Of a stretch of 64,000 nt of DNA, positions 15,940 through 23,847 are shown in pieces (position 1 is the first letter of the stretch; every line of letters begins with the position of its first letter). Under the pieces are notes generated by a model. It was not told the DNA's origin, searched no databases, and worked only from the letters and a program-made list of their open reading frames with translations. Source of the stretch: JBBAFS01 sp041655255 (GTDB taxonomy: Bacteria; Spirochaetota; Spirochaetia; Sphaerochaetales; Sphaerochaetaceae); assembly GCA_041655255.1 (NCBI GenBank), contig JBBAFS010000001.1, positions 1 through 64,000 on the forward strand, read 5' to 3'. A program made the translations under genes and the position numbers.

Positions 15940-17716
15940 CCTTTAATGTAGCAATTTTTTCATCGAGCGTCTTCTTTTCAAATAGCAAGTCAGTCACTTC
16001 TAACTGTTTGCCTCCCTCCTTTTCGGCAATGCTCAACAGTTGTTCTACCCTTTTTCGTACCTTTTCTAATTCACGCACTTCAATATTTCTCAGTGCATCA
16101 TTTAATGTTCTTTCAGCCTCCAGTGTAAATTCAGGCATTTGAAAACTTTTGGCAACAAGTTCTCGAACGTCTACGTCAGATATATAATGTAATAATAATT
16201 CATCACTTATGGTAGGATTCTCACGTAATACATCCTCCAAAATTGTAAAGAGCTCTATGGCTTGCTCATCGACCATATGTTCAATGCGAATTCTGTTACG
16301 ATACGAGCTAAAAAGAGATCTGTTATTGATGAGTGTAAGCATCATATAGAGGTCGGTCGATTGCTTCACTTTACGTATGTGCGTAAACCGACGTTTTTCA
16401 TCCTCCCCTTTGTGGATAGAGTGAACAGGTTTTTGTTGTTGTTGATAATCGTAAAGGAGAACCGACACATCTACTTGAAGATATGAAGCTAAGTCTCTGA
16501 AATAGGATTGGCGTACAATCTCTGATTCCGTTGCCTCCAAAAAAGGTCGTAACTCTGTGAAAATTTGTAGTTTACCTGTTGCCTGCGAACTATCATAGCG
16601 ATTTATTGCCGAATGTACAAGATGATGGAAGAGAGATTTTCTTCTCTCTGTTGCTGTAAAAAGCTCTTTTTCACCCTTTTGAGAGAGCATCTCTGAGGGG
16701 TCTTTTGCATCATCTAATACAATAACACTATTTTCAAAACCTTGTTGTTCTGCAATGAGTGCCGATTTGGCTAATGCTCGTTGTCCAGCCTCATCATCAT
16801 CAAACAAAAATGTGAGGTGATCACAATACCGTTTAAGTAGTTTTCCTTGATCAACGGTAAAGGCGGTACCTAAAGGAGCTACTGCACCAACTACCCCACT
16901 TTGAGCTAAGGCTATGACATCAAAGTTCCCTTCACACAATACTGCTTTTCCCTCTTTTTTTATCTCACTTAAAGATTCATACAAGCCGTATAACATCTCC
17001 CGCTTTTTATATAATGCAGTTTCAGGAGTGTTAATGTATTTTGCATTACTACTAAAAGAGAGATCTCTTCCACCAAAGGCGACAACTTGTCCTTGAGCAT
17101 TTCGAATCGGGAACATAAGACGATTACGAAAAAGAGGATACTCTTTATTTTTTTTAGTAAACAATCCACTTTGTTCCAGCAATTGAGGACTATACTCTTT
17201 AGAGATTAAAAACGAGTAGAGCCAAAAAGGATCATCGGGGGCATACCCTAAGAGGTAGCGTTCTTGCATCTCTTTTGAGACATGCCGCTTTTGAATGTAT
17301 TCACGAGCATGGCGAGCTGAATCGCTATGTAAGAGAATATAGTGAAAAGAGGCAGCAATACGATCATATAAGAGTCTAAGAGATTCTACTTCACTTCTTC
17401 TTTTACGATCACTTTCACTTTCCTGAGTGAGAGTCACCCCTGCTTCTTTCGCTAGACGCTCTACCGATTCTACAAATGTGAGGTGTTCCATTTCCATAAT
17501 AAAGTCAAAAATTGAACCACTTTTATTACATCCAAAACAGTGAAAGAATCCTTTTTCAGCATGGACTGTAAAAGAGGGAGTTTTTTCGTCATGGAAAGGA
17601 CATAATCCCCAATATCGATCCCCCTTTTTTGTTAAGTTGAGGTATCGAGATACGACATCTTCTAAAGAGATGCGTCTTTTAATCTCTTCAATGACATTAT
17701 CAGAAATTTTAGCCAT
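15932..17716 (-). CDS. dnaG: DNA primase
   Basis: A 594-residue primase that makes RNA primers at the replication fork. The N-terminal CHC2 zinc finger has Cys39, His42, Cys60 and Cys63 (LCPFHDEKTPSF, then FFHCFGC). The catalytic core has the basic motif FPIRNAQGQVVAFGGRDL and the Toprim start LCEGNFDVIALAQSG, with metal-binding DDDEAG further on. The last 150 residues should be the helicase-interaction domain and are more divergent. It lies 12 bases after the Cys-cluster gene and overlaps rpoD by 8 bases, so replication initiation and primary sigma factor are co-expressed. Confidence 0.95.
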   Translation of the reverse strand: MAKISDNVIEEIKRRISLEDVVSRYLNLTKKGDRYWGLCPFHDEKTPSFTVHAEKGFFHCFGCNKSGSIFDFIMEMEHLTFVESVERLAKEAGVTLTQESESDRKRRSEVESLRLLYDRIAASFHYILLHSDSARHAREYIQKRHVSKEMQERYLLGYAPDDPFWLYSFLISKEYSPQLLEQSGLFTKKNKEYPLFRNRLMFPIRNAQGQVVAFGGRDLSFSSNAKYINTPETALYKKREMLYGLYESLSEIKKEGKAVLCEGNFDVIALAQSGVVGAVAPLGTAFTVDQGKLLKRYCDHLTFLFDDDEAGQRALAKSALIAEQQGFENSVIVLDDAKDPSEMLSQKGEKELFTATERRKSLFHHLVHSAINRYDSSQATGKLQIFTELRPFLEATESEIVRQSYFRDLASYLQVDVSVLLYDYQQQQKPVHSIHKGEDEKRRFTHIRKVKQSTDLYMMLTLINNRSLFSSYRNRIRIEHMVDEQAIELFTILEDVLRENPTISDELLLHYISDVDVRELVAKSFQMPEFTLEAERTLNDALRNIEVRELEKVRKRVEQLLSIAEKEGGKQLEVTDLLFEKKTLDEKIATLKGG

Positions 17717-17728
17717 AACTATTCTCGT

Positions 17729-18184
17729 CTAAGAGAAATACTCCTCCCATAGAGCGGGTGCTTCGTTTTGTCTCATTTCTAAGTATGCATCAATGTCTTC
17801 TTTGGTGTGTAGTTGTCCAACATTAATTCCAGGACAATACTCTTTTTCACGACTCCAAGACTCTTGTGAGTCTACAATTGTAGACCAAAATGGGTAGGTT
17901 TTACACTGAGTTGGGCGTCCTTGATAGACTGAGCACTTTTTTTGGTCATGTAAGAAGATACAATCGTGGTTCTTTTTCTCATTCAGTGAGATATAAGAGA
18001 ACGAACCAAATGGAACTTTACGACAATATGCGCGAATAACATCTTCTTTTGAGAGTGAAAGAAATTCAGAAAGGCGGCGAAGATCACTTTTTGTGAGAAA
18101 TACAAAACCTGGTTCCACACCACAACAATAGTAACAACTATCTTGGCAGGTAAAACGTAACCCCTGTTCATAGAAACAGCTCAC
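17729..18184 (-). CDS. YkgJ-family Cys-cluster (putative metal-chelating) protein
   Basis: A 151-residue protein starting at a GTG preceded by AGGAGG five bases upstream. It has the YkgJ/UPF0153 Cys pattern: an early CQDSCYYCCG cluster, then CIFLHDQKKCSVYQGRPTQC giving the second group, a pattern thought to bind zinc or an iron-sulfur cluster. The function in bacteria is not established. The gene is first in the run that leads into dnaG and rpoD and follows a terminator that closes the tRNA transcript, so its own promoter should lie at about 18185-18205 or transcription reads through. Confidence 0.8.
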   Translation of the reverse strand: MSCFYEQGLRFTCQDSCYYCCGVEPGFVFLTKSDLRRLSEFLSLSKEDVIRAYCRKVPFGSFSYISLNEKKNHDCIFLHDQKKCSVYQGRPTQCKTYPFWSTIVDSQESWSREKEYCPGINVGQLHTKEDIDAYLEMRQNEAPALWEEYFS

Positions 18185-18204
18185 TTACACCTCCTGCATA
18201 AAAG

Positions 18205-18234
18205 AAAAAAGGCCGACCTTGAAGAGGTAGACCT
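18205..18234 (-). terminator. Rho-independent terminator after tRNA-Tyr
   Basis: On the minus strand GGTCTACCT and AGGTCGGCC pair over nine positions with one mismatch and one G-U pair, followed by TTTTTTC. It starts about five bases after the tRNA-Tyr 3' end. Confidence 0.72.
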
Positions 18235-18238
18235 AATA

Positions 18239-18320
18239 TGGGGAAGGAAGGATTTGAACCTTCGAAGGCTTAGCCAACAGATTTACAGTCTGCTCCCTTT
18301 GACCACTCGGGAACTTCCCC
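18239..18320 (-). tRNA. tRNA-Tyr (anticodon GTA)
   Basis: An 82-nt class II tRNA on the minus strand. The acceptor stem GGGGAAG/CTTCCCC, a long variable arm, TTCAAATCC in the T arm and anticodon GTA at 18284-18286 are all present. The discriminator is A, and the next bases are TAT, so CCA is not encoded and must be added by the nucleotidyltransferase found at 54.2 kb. Confidence 0.95.
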
Positions 18321-18370
18321 AAAAACAACGCTCGTACACTACAAAAATCTTGTCTTTTAGTCAAGCGGAA

Positions 18371-18444
18371 AGCCACCTGTCAGATTCGAACTGACGACCC
18401 CGAGATTACAAGTCACGTGCTCTGGCCAGCTGAGCTAAGGTGGC
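18371..18444 (-). tRNA. tRNA-Thr (anticodon TGT)
   Basis: A 74-nt tRNA on the minus strand with acceptor stem GCCACCT/AGGTGGC, D arm TAGCTCAGCTGG, anticodon TGT at 18408-18410 and T arm GTTCGAATC. The discriminator is T and CCA is not encoded. It lies 50 bases upstream of tRNA-Tyr in the same transcript. Confidence 0.95.
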
Positions 18445-18459
18445 GTATATCCAAAAAGA

Positions 18460-18488
18460 AGAATAGAAAAATTGCCACAAAGTGTCAA
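18460..18488 (-). promoter_or_regulatory. Sigma-70 promoter of the tRNA-Thr/tRNA-Tyr unit
   Basis: On the minus strand TTGACA (complement of 18483-18488) is followed after exactly 17 bases by TATTCT (complement of 18460-18465). Transcription would start near 18453, nine bases before the tRNA-Thr 5' end. Confidence 0.8.
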
Positions 18489-18613
18489 GACATATCTTAG
18501 AACATCTATTTCTCTCAAAATATCGACTTTTCACTGTATTGATGATGGTTTTTACCCTTATGTGAGTTGTCAGAAACACCCCCTCTTAGTAACTTCACAT
18601 AAAGAGGAATCAT
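18489..18613. other. Divergent intergenic region between tRNA promoter and dehydrogenase gene
   Basis: This gene-free stretch separates the leftward tRNA unit from the rightward dehydrogenase gene. A weak candidate rightward promoter, TTGTCA with TAACTT 17 bases on, lies near 18568-18596; the -10 box matches poorly. AAAGAGGAAT before the ATG at 18614 is a good ribosome-binding site. No conserved RNA structure was recognised. Confidence 0.4.
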
Positions 18614-19582
18614 ATGGCTAATATTGAAGTGGCACTGATCACTAATTCTGTATTTTTACCATCGGATGATGATATTGCATCTTTACAAAAAGAGTTTCCT
18701 ACCTTTACTTTTACAGTTGTACATGCAAAAAATGCTACTGTAGATAATCTCATCCATTCATCAATCATCATTGGGATGATTGATCCTCAGTTATTATCCT
18801 ACCTTCCTCACTTAAAGTGGCTTCATAGTCCCACCAGTGGTATTAACCAATATATTGATCGATCACTGTATGCTTCGCCTGATGTAATCTTAACAAACAG
18901 CTCTGGTGTCTATGGTAAAAAAATTGGTGAATATGTGATGGCTTCAATCTTAGGTATTCATCACAATCTTTTTGCCTATATACATCATATGAGAGAAAAA
19001 AATTGGCTTGCAGCAACCACAAAAAAAGAGCTTAGTGAATCAACTGTAGTCATTGTCGGTTTTGGTGATATTGCTCAGCATGTTGCTAAGCAAGCACATA
19101 AAAATGGGATGAATATCATAGTGATAAGAAAAGACGTGACTAAAGAGGTCCCATCGTATATCGATACGGTCTATCCATTTGAGAAGCTTAAAGAGGCATT
19201 TCAAAAGGCCGATTATCTTGTGTTAGCCACTAGTGCTACACAAGAAACCCACCATCTCATACATACAAAGACATTAGGGTATCTCAAACAAAGTGCTTAC
19301 ATCATCAATGTTGGCCGAGGTTCTCTTATTGATGAGAGTGCTCTCATAGATGCTTTACACCATAAAAACATTGGTGGTGCAATCTTGGATGTAACTGAAG
19401 AAGAGCCACTTCCTCCAACTAGTGAATTGTGGAATTTTGATAATGTCGTTATTACACCTCATGTAAGTGGATTATCACATGAGAACTTTAATACACTTTT
19501 TATGCTCATAAAAAAGAACTTACAAGCGTACAGAGATCACAAGCCGATGACCAATGTCATCGACTTTAATCGAGGATATTAA
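18614..19582 (+). CDS. D-isomer-specific 2-hydroxyacid dehydrogenase family protein
   Basis: A 322-residue NAD-dependent oxidoreductase. The Rossmann dinucleotide loop is VVIVGFGDIAQHVAKQA. The catalytic Arg lies in NVGRGSLID, the catalytic Glu in LDVTEEEPLP and the catalytic His in ITPHVSG, so all three active-site residues are present. The N-terminal part (LPHLKWLHSPTSGINQY) is typical of the glyoxylate/hydroxypyruvate reductase-like subgroup, which reduces 2-oxoacids to D-hydroxyacids. The exact substrate cannot be fixed. It is a single-gene unit; the converging neighbour ends two bases after its stop. Confidence 0.87.
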   Translation: MANIEVALITNSVFLPSDDDIASLQKEFPTFTFTVVHAKNATVDNLIHSSIIIGMIDPQLLSYLPHLKWLHSPTSGINQYIDRSLYASPDVILTNSSGVYGKKIGEYVMASILGIHHNLFAYIHHMREKNWLAATTKKELSESTVVIVGFGDIAQHVAKQAHKNGMNIIVIRKDVTKEVPSYIDTVYPFEKLKEAFQKADYLVLATSATQETHHLIHTKTLGYLKQSAYIINVGRGSLIDESALIDALHHKNIGGAILDVTEEEPLPPTSELWNFDNVVITPHVSGLSHENFNTLFMLIKKNLQAYRDHKPMTNVIDFNRGY

Positions 19583-19584
19583 TG

Positions 19585-20505
19585 TTACAGACCCCACTTA
19601 TCTAAAAGTTCGCCAATCTCTTGTCTTGTACGTTGATCTGCTCGACTATGAAATGGCCATACATCGTATTTTGCAATAGCGTATTTTAATATCATAGCTG
19701 CCTCTTGTTGATCACTCATATCTTGTAGTGCAACGGGCGAGTACATCGGTACGTGTGTTACTCCCAATGAACCTTCATAATAGCTGTAACGATCAACTGT
19801 ACTTCCTTTTTCTTTGTTCCAATCCTTTGCAAGAGAGTTGATTTTCGTCTTTCTCTTAGCTGATGAGAGACCCCGCTTCCACAACATCTCAGCAAGGGCT
19901 TTGTAATGACCGGGATAGTTACGTTCAGCTGGAATCGTATCTACCGCCATTCGAGCATAACTGATGGCAGTATCTAAGTTCCCAAATGAGAGAGGCCTTC
20001 CTGGGAGTTTATAGTAGAGTTGTCCTAACACATACCATGCGATGGTATCATCAGTTGCATAGAATGTATCAATAGCATAAGAGAGATCATCTCGCATTGG
20101 TTTTGCTTTACTCAATGAGTTTAGAGGTCCTTTGGTCTCCCCCCACCTCCCTATATTACTGGCTCTGTACGTATAAGCACGGGCGAGTGGATATACCTCA
20201 ATGGCTTGCTCTGCATACTCTTGTCCCTGTTCAAAGGTGGCAAATAGCGTTGCATTGTTAGCTCCTTGAGCTTTTTGTTCATCTCCTATGGCTAACGTAG
20301 CCCGAGATAATCGCCATAAGAGTTCTGATTTCTCTTGTGAATTATATGTAGTTGGAAGCACTCCTGTAATGAGAGAGACTACTTGATCGTATGAATCGGC
20401 CCAATAGAGTCGATCTGCTTGTTCAATAACACTCTCTGCTGTGAGCGTCATTGAAACAACTGCTACTAGAATAATAACGAGCGTCGAGACTTGAAGAGTT
20501 TTCAT
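19585..20505 (-). CDS. Predicted secreted TPR-like protein
   Basis: A 306-residue protein with an N-terminal signal peptide (MKTLQVSTLVIILVAVVSM then TLTAES), so it should be periplasmic or membrane-bound by an uncleaved helix. The rest is all-helical with tetratricopeptide-like units: RLYWADSYDQVVSLI, then EYAEQAIEVYPL and ISYARMAVDTIPAE. Such repeats mediate protein contacts; no enzyme motif is visible. Relatives of this kind, with one TPR-like array and a trailing conserved domain, occur in spirochaetes, but no function is known to me. It has a strong promoter and an AGGAGGAG ribosome-binding site directly upstream. Confidence 0.65.
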   Translation of the reverse strand: MKTLQVSTLVIILVAVVSMTLTAESVIEQADRLYWADSYDQVVSLITGVLPTTYNSQEKSELLWRLSRATLAIGDEQKAQGANNATLFATFEQGQEYAEQAIEVYPLARAYTYRASNIGRWGETKGPLNSLSKAKPMRDDLSYAIDTFYATDDTIAWYVLGQLYYKLPGRPLSFGNLDTAISYARMAVDTIPAERNYPGHYKALAEMLWKRGLSSAKRKTKINSLAKDWNKEKGSTVDRYSYYEGSLGVTHVPMYSPVALQDMSDQQEAAMILKYAIAKYDVWPFHSRADQRTRQEIGELLDKWGL

Positions 20506-20524
20506 ACACTCCTCCTGTTCATGT

Positions 20525-20552
20525 ATAATACAACAACAGCCAAAAGTGTCAA
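20525..20552 (-). promoter_or_regulatory. Sigma-70 promoter of the TPR-like gene
   Basis: On the minus strand TTGACA (complement of 20547-20552) and TATTAT (complement of 20525-20530) are spaced by 16 bases. The -35 box overlaps the stop of the upstream aroH gene. Transcription would start near 20518, just before the ribosome-binding site. Confidence 0.75.
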
Positions 20553-20923
20553 GAAAGAGAGTTGAGATCTGGCCTCAATTGTCCACTCGTACCCAGATAA
20601 GCGTGTTTCACTTTATACCCCTCTTTGGCATAAAAGTAGATCATCACCCTGATGGTACGTTCCATCATATGATCAATTTCAGCTTCAGCCATACAAAAAA
20701 GTGGTACCTGAAGGTGGGTAAAGGAGCGTCTCAGTGCCGTAGCAGGATTAAGGGTTCGTAGATCACTTGTTACCGTAAAGTTAATCGACACCATATCATC
20801 AGTTGTCACTTCGTTACGAGATAAGAACGTGTCATATAACTCTTTTACTGCCTCAACAATTAATTGTTCATCATCGGAGGCTACATCAATTGCCCCTCTA
20901 AAAGCATATAGTCGTTTCATCAC
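20549..20923 (-). CDS. aroH: Chorismate mutase, AroH class
   Basis: A 124-residue protein of the trimeric AroH chorismate mutase family, which converts chorismate to prephenate for phenylalanine and tyrosine synthesis. Key active-site residues of the Bacillus enzyme have counterparts: Arg9 in AFRGAIDV, Glu80 in CMAEAEI, Arg92 in RTIRVMI and Tyr109 in HAYLG, with the conserved LRPDL ending. Length is normal. It is not next to other aromatic-pathway genes; aroB lies 26 kb away. It ends inside the -35 box of the following gene's promoter and follows the small membrane-protein gene by 11 bases. Confidence 0.85.
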   Translation of the reverse strand: MMKRLYAFRGAIDVASDDEQLIVEAVKELYDTFLSRNEVTTDDMVSINFTVTSDLRTLNPATALRRSFTHLQVPLFCMAEAEIDHMMERTIRVMIYFYAKEGYKVKHAYLGTSGQLRPDLNSLS

Positions 20924-20934
20924 TTATTTCCTAT

Positions 20935-21279
20935 TTATAATGTAACACGTATCCCATGTTCAACTAAGGTCTCAAAGGCGGAATGCACAGTATGCATTGC
21001 CAAAAAAAGTGTTGTTTTAAGTACCGTTAATACTAATTGTGGCATATCTATCATTCGATCAAATAGTGCAATCAATATTGAGATAATAACTAACAACAGA
21101 CCATAGACGATTCCTACTAAAGAGATATAAAAGTGGGCACTAGAGACAAATGATGAGTAGAGTTGGTTAGTATCCCACCACAGTTGTGCAAAAAAGAGGA
21201 GATTCACATAAACGTATAAAAGCAACATGTATGTATGTACTCGATAACTGAAAGCTAATGTTCGTCGTAGTTGTAACAT
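20935..21279 (-). CDS. Small membrane protein of unknown function
   Basis: A 114-residue protein with three or four hydrophobic segments (about residues 17-36, 48-73 and 82-100) and a short basic N-terminus (LQRRTL-like), so it is probably an inner-membrane protein. No family was recognised. A spacing of 11 bases from aroH suggests co-transcription. The ATG has AAAGGAG-like purines only at a distance, and short hydrophobic frames arise easily, so confidence is moderate. Confidence 0.5.
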   Translation of the reverse strand: MLQLRRTLAFSYRVHTYMLLLYVYVNLLFFAQLWWDTNQLYSSFVSSAHFYISLVGIVYGLLLVIISILIALFDRMIDMPQLVLTVLKTTLFLAMHTVHSAFETLVEHGIRVTL

Positions 21280-21372
21280 AAAAGGAGTATATCATAACAA
21301 CTTATATGTGGGCGAGAATTTTTGATTCATGTAAAAACTCCGACAGTTTATACAACTATGTCTTGAACTTTT

Positions 21373-21401
21373 TTGACAATATCTCATACACTTGTTCAAA
21401 A
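21373..21401 (+). promoter_or_regulatory. Putative promoter of the DUF1015 gene
   Basis: TTGACA at 21373-21378 is perfect; the best -10 candidate 17 bases on is TCAAAA, a weak match. Its location 25-50 bases before the gene start supports the call. Confidence 0.4.
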
Positions 21402-21424
21402 ATCATTCTGTCTAAGGAATCATC

Positions 21425-22741
21425 ATGGACCAAGATCTAAAAAGACTTCACAACCTAGGGATTCATGTACCCGACATCCTTTTACCCAAAACACATGTTG
21501 ATTTGAGTAAATGGGCTGTCGTCGCTTGTGACCAATACACAAGTGAGCCTGAATATTGGCAAGAAATCGATGATCTTGTCGATGATCACCCCTCTACATT
21601 ACGCCTCATATATCCTGAAGTCTATTTGCATGATGAAAACCGTAACAGCCGAATCGATTCAATTAACGAAACTATGAGAGCATATTTAGATGCAGATCTC
21701 TTTGATACTTATCACAATGCGTTCTTTTTAGTGAACAGAAAAACGCCTAAAGGATTAAGTCGCTGGGGTCTTATGATTAACTTAGATTTAGAGTTCTACG
21801 ATTACAATAAAACATCGCGCTCTTTAATTAGGGCAACTGAAGAGACTATTGAAAGTAGAATCCCACCAAGAAAACAAATTCGTAAAGACTCCTCATTAGA
21901 GTTGCCTCATGTGATGATTCTCTTTAATGACCCAACAAAAAGTATTATTGAACCACTATCAAAGAGCGTTGATTCCTACACGCAGCTCTATTGCACAACA
22001 CTAATGGGAAATGGGGGGACGATAACTACCTACCTGATTCCTTCTCATAAAGTGGTGAAACAATTAGCTGATGCGTTTGATTCCTTGTACGAAAAACTCG
22101 ATCCTCAAAATCGTCTCTTATTTGCCATGGGAGATGGCAATCACTCCTTAGCCACTGCTAAAAGCTGCTGGAACTCAATTAAAGAAGGTTTAACAAAAGA
22201 GGAGATAAAAGACCACCCTGCCCGATTCGCTTTAGTCGAAATTGAAAATATCTTTGATGAAGGATTATTATTTGAAGCAATCCATCGCTTATTAAGTAAC
22301 ACATCACGCTCGCAGTTCTTTGGTGTATTAAATACGTTAACTGAATCGTACACTATCACAGAATATGACAATATCTTAGATCTCACTTCAATCTTAGAAC
22401 AAGAGAACTCGATACAACGCTTTGGATACATTGATGAAGAGATGACAGCTTTAGTTACCTTAGAAAAGCCTTCTGCCTCAATCTGTGCTGAAACAATTCA
22501 GATATTAATTGACAAGTTGTTAGAGCAAGGCTCAGAAGTCGATTATGTTCACGGCTTTGACGTTCCGTTCACCTTAGGGAAAAAAGAGGGAAATATTGGT
22601 CTTATTATGCCATCAATTAGTAAAGATACATTCTTTGATGCTATTTTAGATATGGGTAGTTTCCCTCGAAAGACCTTTAGTTTAGGCGAAGCTAATGAAA
22701 AACGTTTCTACTTAGAAGCTCGTAAAATTGTTCCTACATAA
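21425..22741 (+). CDS. DUF1015-family protein
   Basis: A 438-residue soluble protein. The opening IHVPDILLPK, then WAVVACDQYTSEPEYWQ, LIYPEVYL and the central MGDGNHSLATAKSCW are landmarks of DUF1015, found in Thermotogae, Clostridia, spirochaetes and others. The GDGNHS block and several conserved acidic residues suggest an enzyme, but no reaction is established. AAGGAATC precedes the ATG. Its 3' end overlaps the converging Sua5-like gene by 8 bases. Nothing in the surroundings suggests a specific pathway. Confidence 0.85.
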   Translation: MDQDLKRLHNLGIHVPDILLPKTHVDLSKWAVVACDQYTSEPEYWQEIDDLVDDHPSTLRLIYPEVYLHDENRNSRIDSINETMRAYLDADLFDTYHNAFFLVNRKTPKGLSRWGLMINLDLEFYDYNKTSRSLIRATEETIESRIPPRKQIRKDSSLELPHVMILFNDPTKSIIEPLSKSVDSYTQLYCTTLMGNGGTITTYLIPSHKVVKQLADAFDSLYEKLDPQNRLLFAMGDGNHSLATAKSCWNSIKEGLTKEEIKDHPARFALVEIENIFDEGLLFEAIHRLLSNTSRSQFFGVLNTLTESYTITEYDNILDLTSILEQENSIQRFGYIDEEMTALVTLEKPSASICAETIQILIDKLLEQGSEVDYVHGFDVPFTLGKKEGNIGLIMPSISKDTFFDAILDMGSFPRKTFSLGEANEKRFYLEARKIVPT

Positions 22742-23300
22742 AGGACGAAACATCGACACTCCCTTGTCGAATGAGAGTATAGGGAGTGGTTGTAAGGTCT
22801 AATATGGTTGAAGGGTGCTCATCGAGGGTATCTTGAGTTTCAATAAATAAGTCCACACTCCTGTGAAACTTCTCTACCATCTGCTGAATATCTGTTAAAG
22901 GTGTTTTCCCTGTGATATTTACACTTGTTGTGTAAAGAGGCTGTCCTACCTCTGTAAGAATTGAATGAAGAAATCGATCATCAGGTATACGTAATGAGAT
23001 TTTGTTTCTCTGATGATCATATACAAGAAAAGTGACCTTCCCTGGCCACAGTGCCAGTAGTGCATCATCAATGTTCATAGGTGTCATCCTAGCGAGCATC
23101 TCAAAAGTGACATAATGAATAAAGTGCTTCTCATTTGGTCGTTTTTTAATCGACACAAGAGTCTCATAGGTATCAGGAGCGAGTCCAATAATCCCATATA
23201 TTGTGTCACAGGGGAGAATGACTAACTTCTTTTGTTTAAGAACACCAATGACTTGGTCTAAGGCGTTTGTATCACTTTTATTCATAATCGTAGAATTCAT
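22734..23300 (-). CDS. Sua5/YrdC-type threonylcarbamoyl-AMP synthase
   Basis: About 188 residues from the ATG at 23300; the frame is open further upstream but that part lies within the FtsB-like gene and lacks similarity. Motifs of the YrdC fold are present: LVILPCDTIYGIIGLA, SIKKRPNEKHFIHYV, ALWPGKVTFLV and TSVNITGKTPL. The family makes threonylcarbamoyl-AMP for the t6A37 modification of ANN-decoding tRNAs. It is slightly short and divergent, so a YciO-like role cannot be excluded. An ATG at 23285, overlapping the upstream stop (ATGAATAA), is an alternative start. The gene overlaps the FtsB-like gene and is translationally coupled to it. Confidence 0.75.
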   Translation of the reverse strand: MNSTIMNKSDTNALDQVIGVLKQKKLVILPCDTIYGIIGLAPDTYETLVSIKKRPNEKHFIHYVTFEMLARMTPMNIDDALLALWPGKVTFLVYDHQRNKISLRIPDDRFLHSILTEVGQPLYTTSVNITGKTPLTDIQQMVEKFHRSVDLFIETQDTLDEHPSTILDLTTTPYTLIRQGSVDVSSFM

Positions 23301-23748
23301 GCTTCTGCTCTCTCTTTTTAAAAGGACGCTTTGTAATAACATATACAATAGCAAGGATAAAGAGTGTTCCACTTGATGCGATAATGAGAGAAAATCGCTT
23401 TGAGATACCGACAAAAAGATGATTAGCAAGCTGTTGTTCGTCAACTACTTCAAGAGCATACGCACCTTCATTCGAAGTGGAATCTAAGAGATATACCTCA
23501 TCTTGAGGTTGTGCGTATCCTAGATTTCGTAAATAATCTAACAATGATGAGGGCTCATACATATGACTTAACTTGTTTTGAAGAGTCTCCAAGGTAATCA
23601 TTTTTTGATCATACAGGTGCTGCATTGAGGCAATATACTCCTCTCGATCCCTATTTGCTAGAATGCCAGCTTCCCCAAAGACGATTTCACTTAATAAAAA
23701 GAGTACTATAAGGACTATTAAGGCAACTCTTATATAATTCCTTGTCAT
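23278..23748 (-). CDS. FtsB/DivIC-like protein with a second C-terminal membrane helix
   Basis: From the ATG at 23748 this gives 156 residues. A short cytoplasmic start (MTRNYIR) leads into a membrane helix (about 7-23), then EIVFGEAGILANRDREEYI, matching the region after the helix in FtsB/DivIC, and a charged helical stretch to about residue 65. Unlike FtsB, a second helix lies at residues 119-139, followed by a basic tail. Membership in the septum-formation initiator family is likely but not certain. The frame is open upstream to 23859, but that part lies across divergent promoters. The Sua5-like gene overlaps its 3' end. Confidence 0.6.
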   Translation of the reverse strand: MTRNYIRVALIVLIVLFLLSEIVFGEAGILANRDREEYIASMQHLYDQKMITLETLQNKLSHMYEPSSLLDYLRNLGYAQPQDEVYLLDSTSNEGAYALEVVDEQQLANHLFVGISKRFSLIIASSGTLFILAIVYVITKRPFKKREQKHEFYDYE

Positions 23749-23770
23749 ATCCCAACTGAAACAGTATAAT
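23742..23770 (+). promoter_or_regulatory. Sigma-70 promoter of the GGDEF-like membrane protein gene
   Basis: TTGTCA (23742-23747), a 17-base spacer and a perfect TATAAT (23765-23770). Transcription would begin near 23777. The -35 box overlaps the ATG of the divergent FtsB-like gene, so the two units share control DNA. Confidence 0.78.
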
Positions 23771-23847
23771 ACAGAAAGTATATATATTATGACGGATGTT
23801 GGCGTTGTTAAGCAATGCCTTCTTACCGTGGAGAGAGTTCTATAGAA

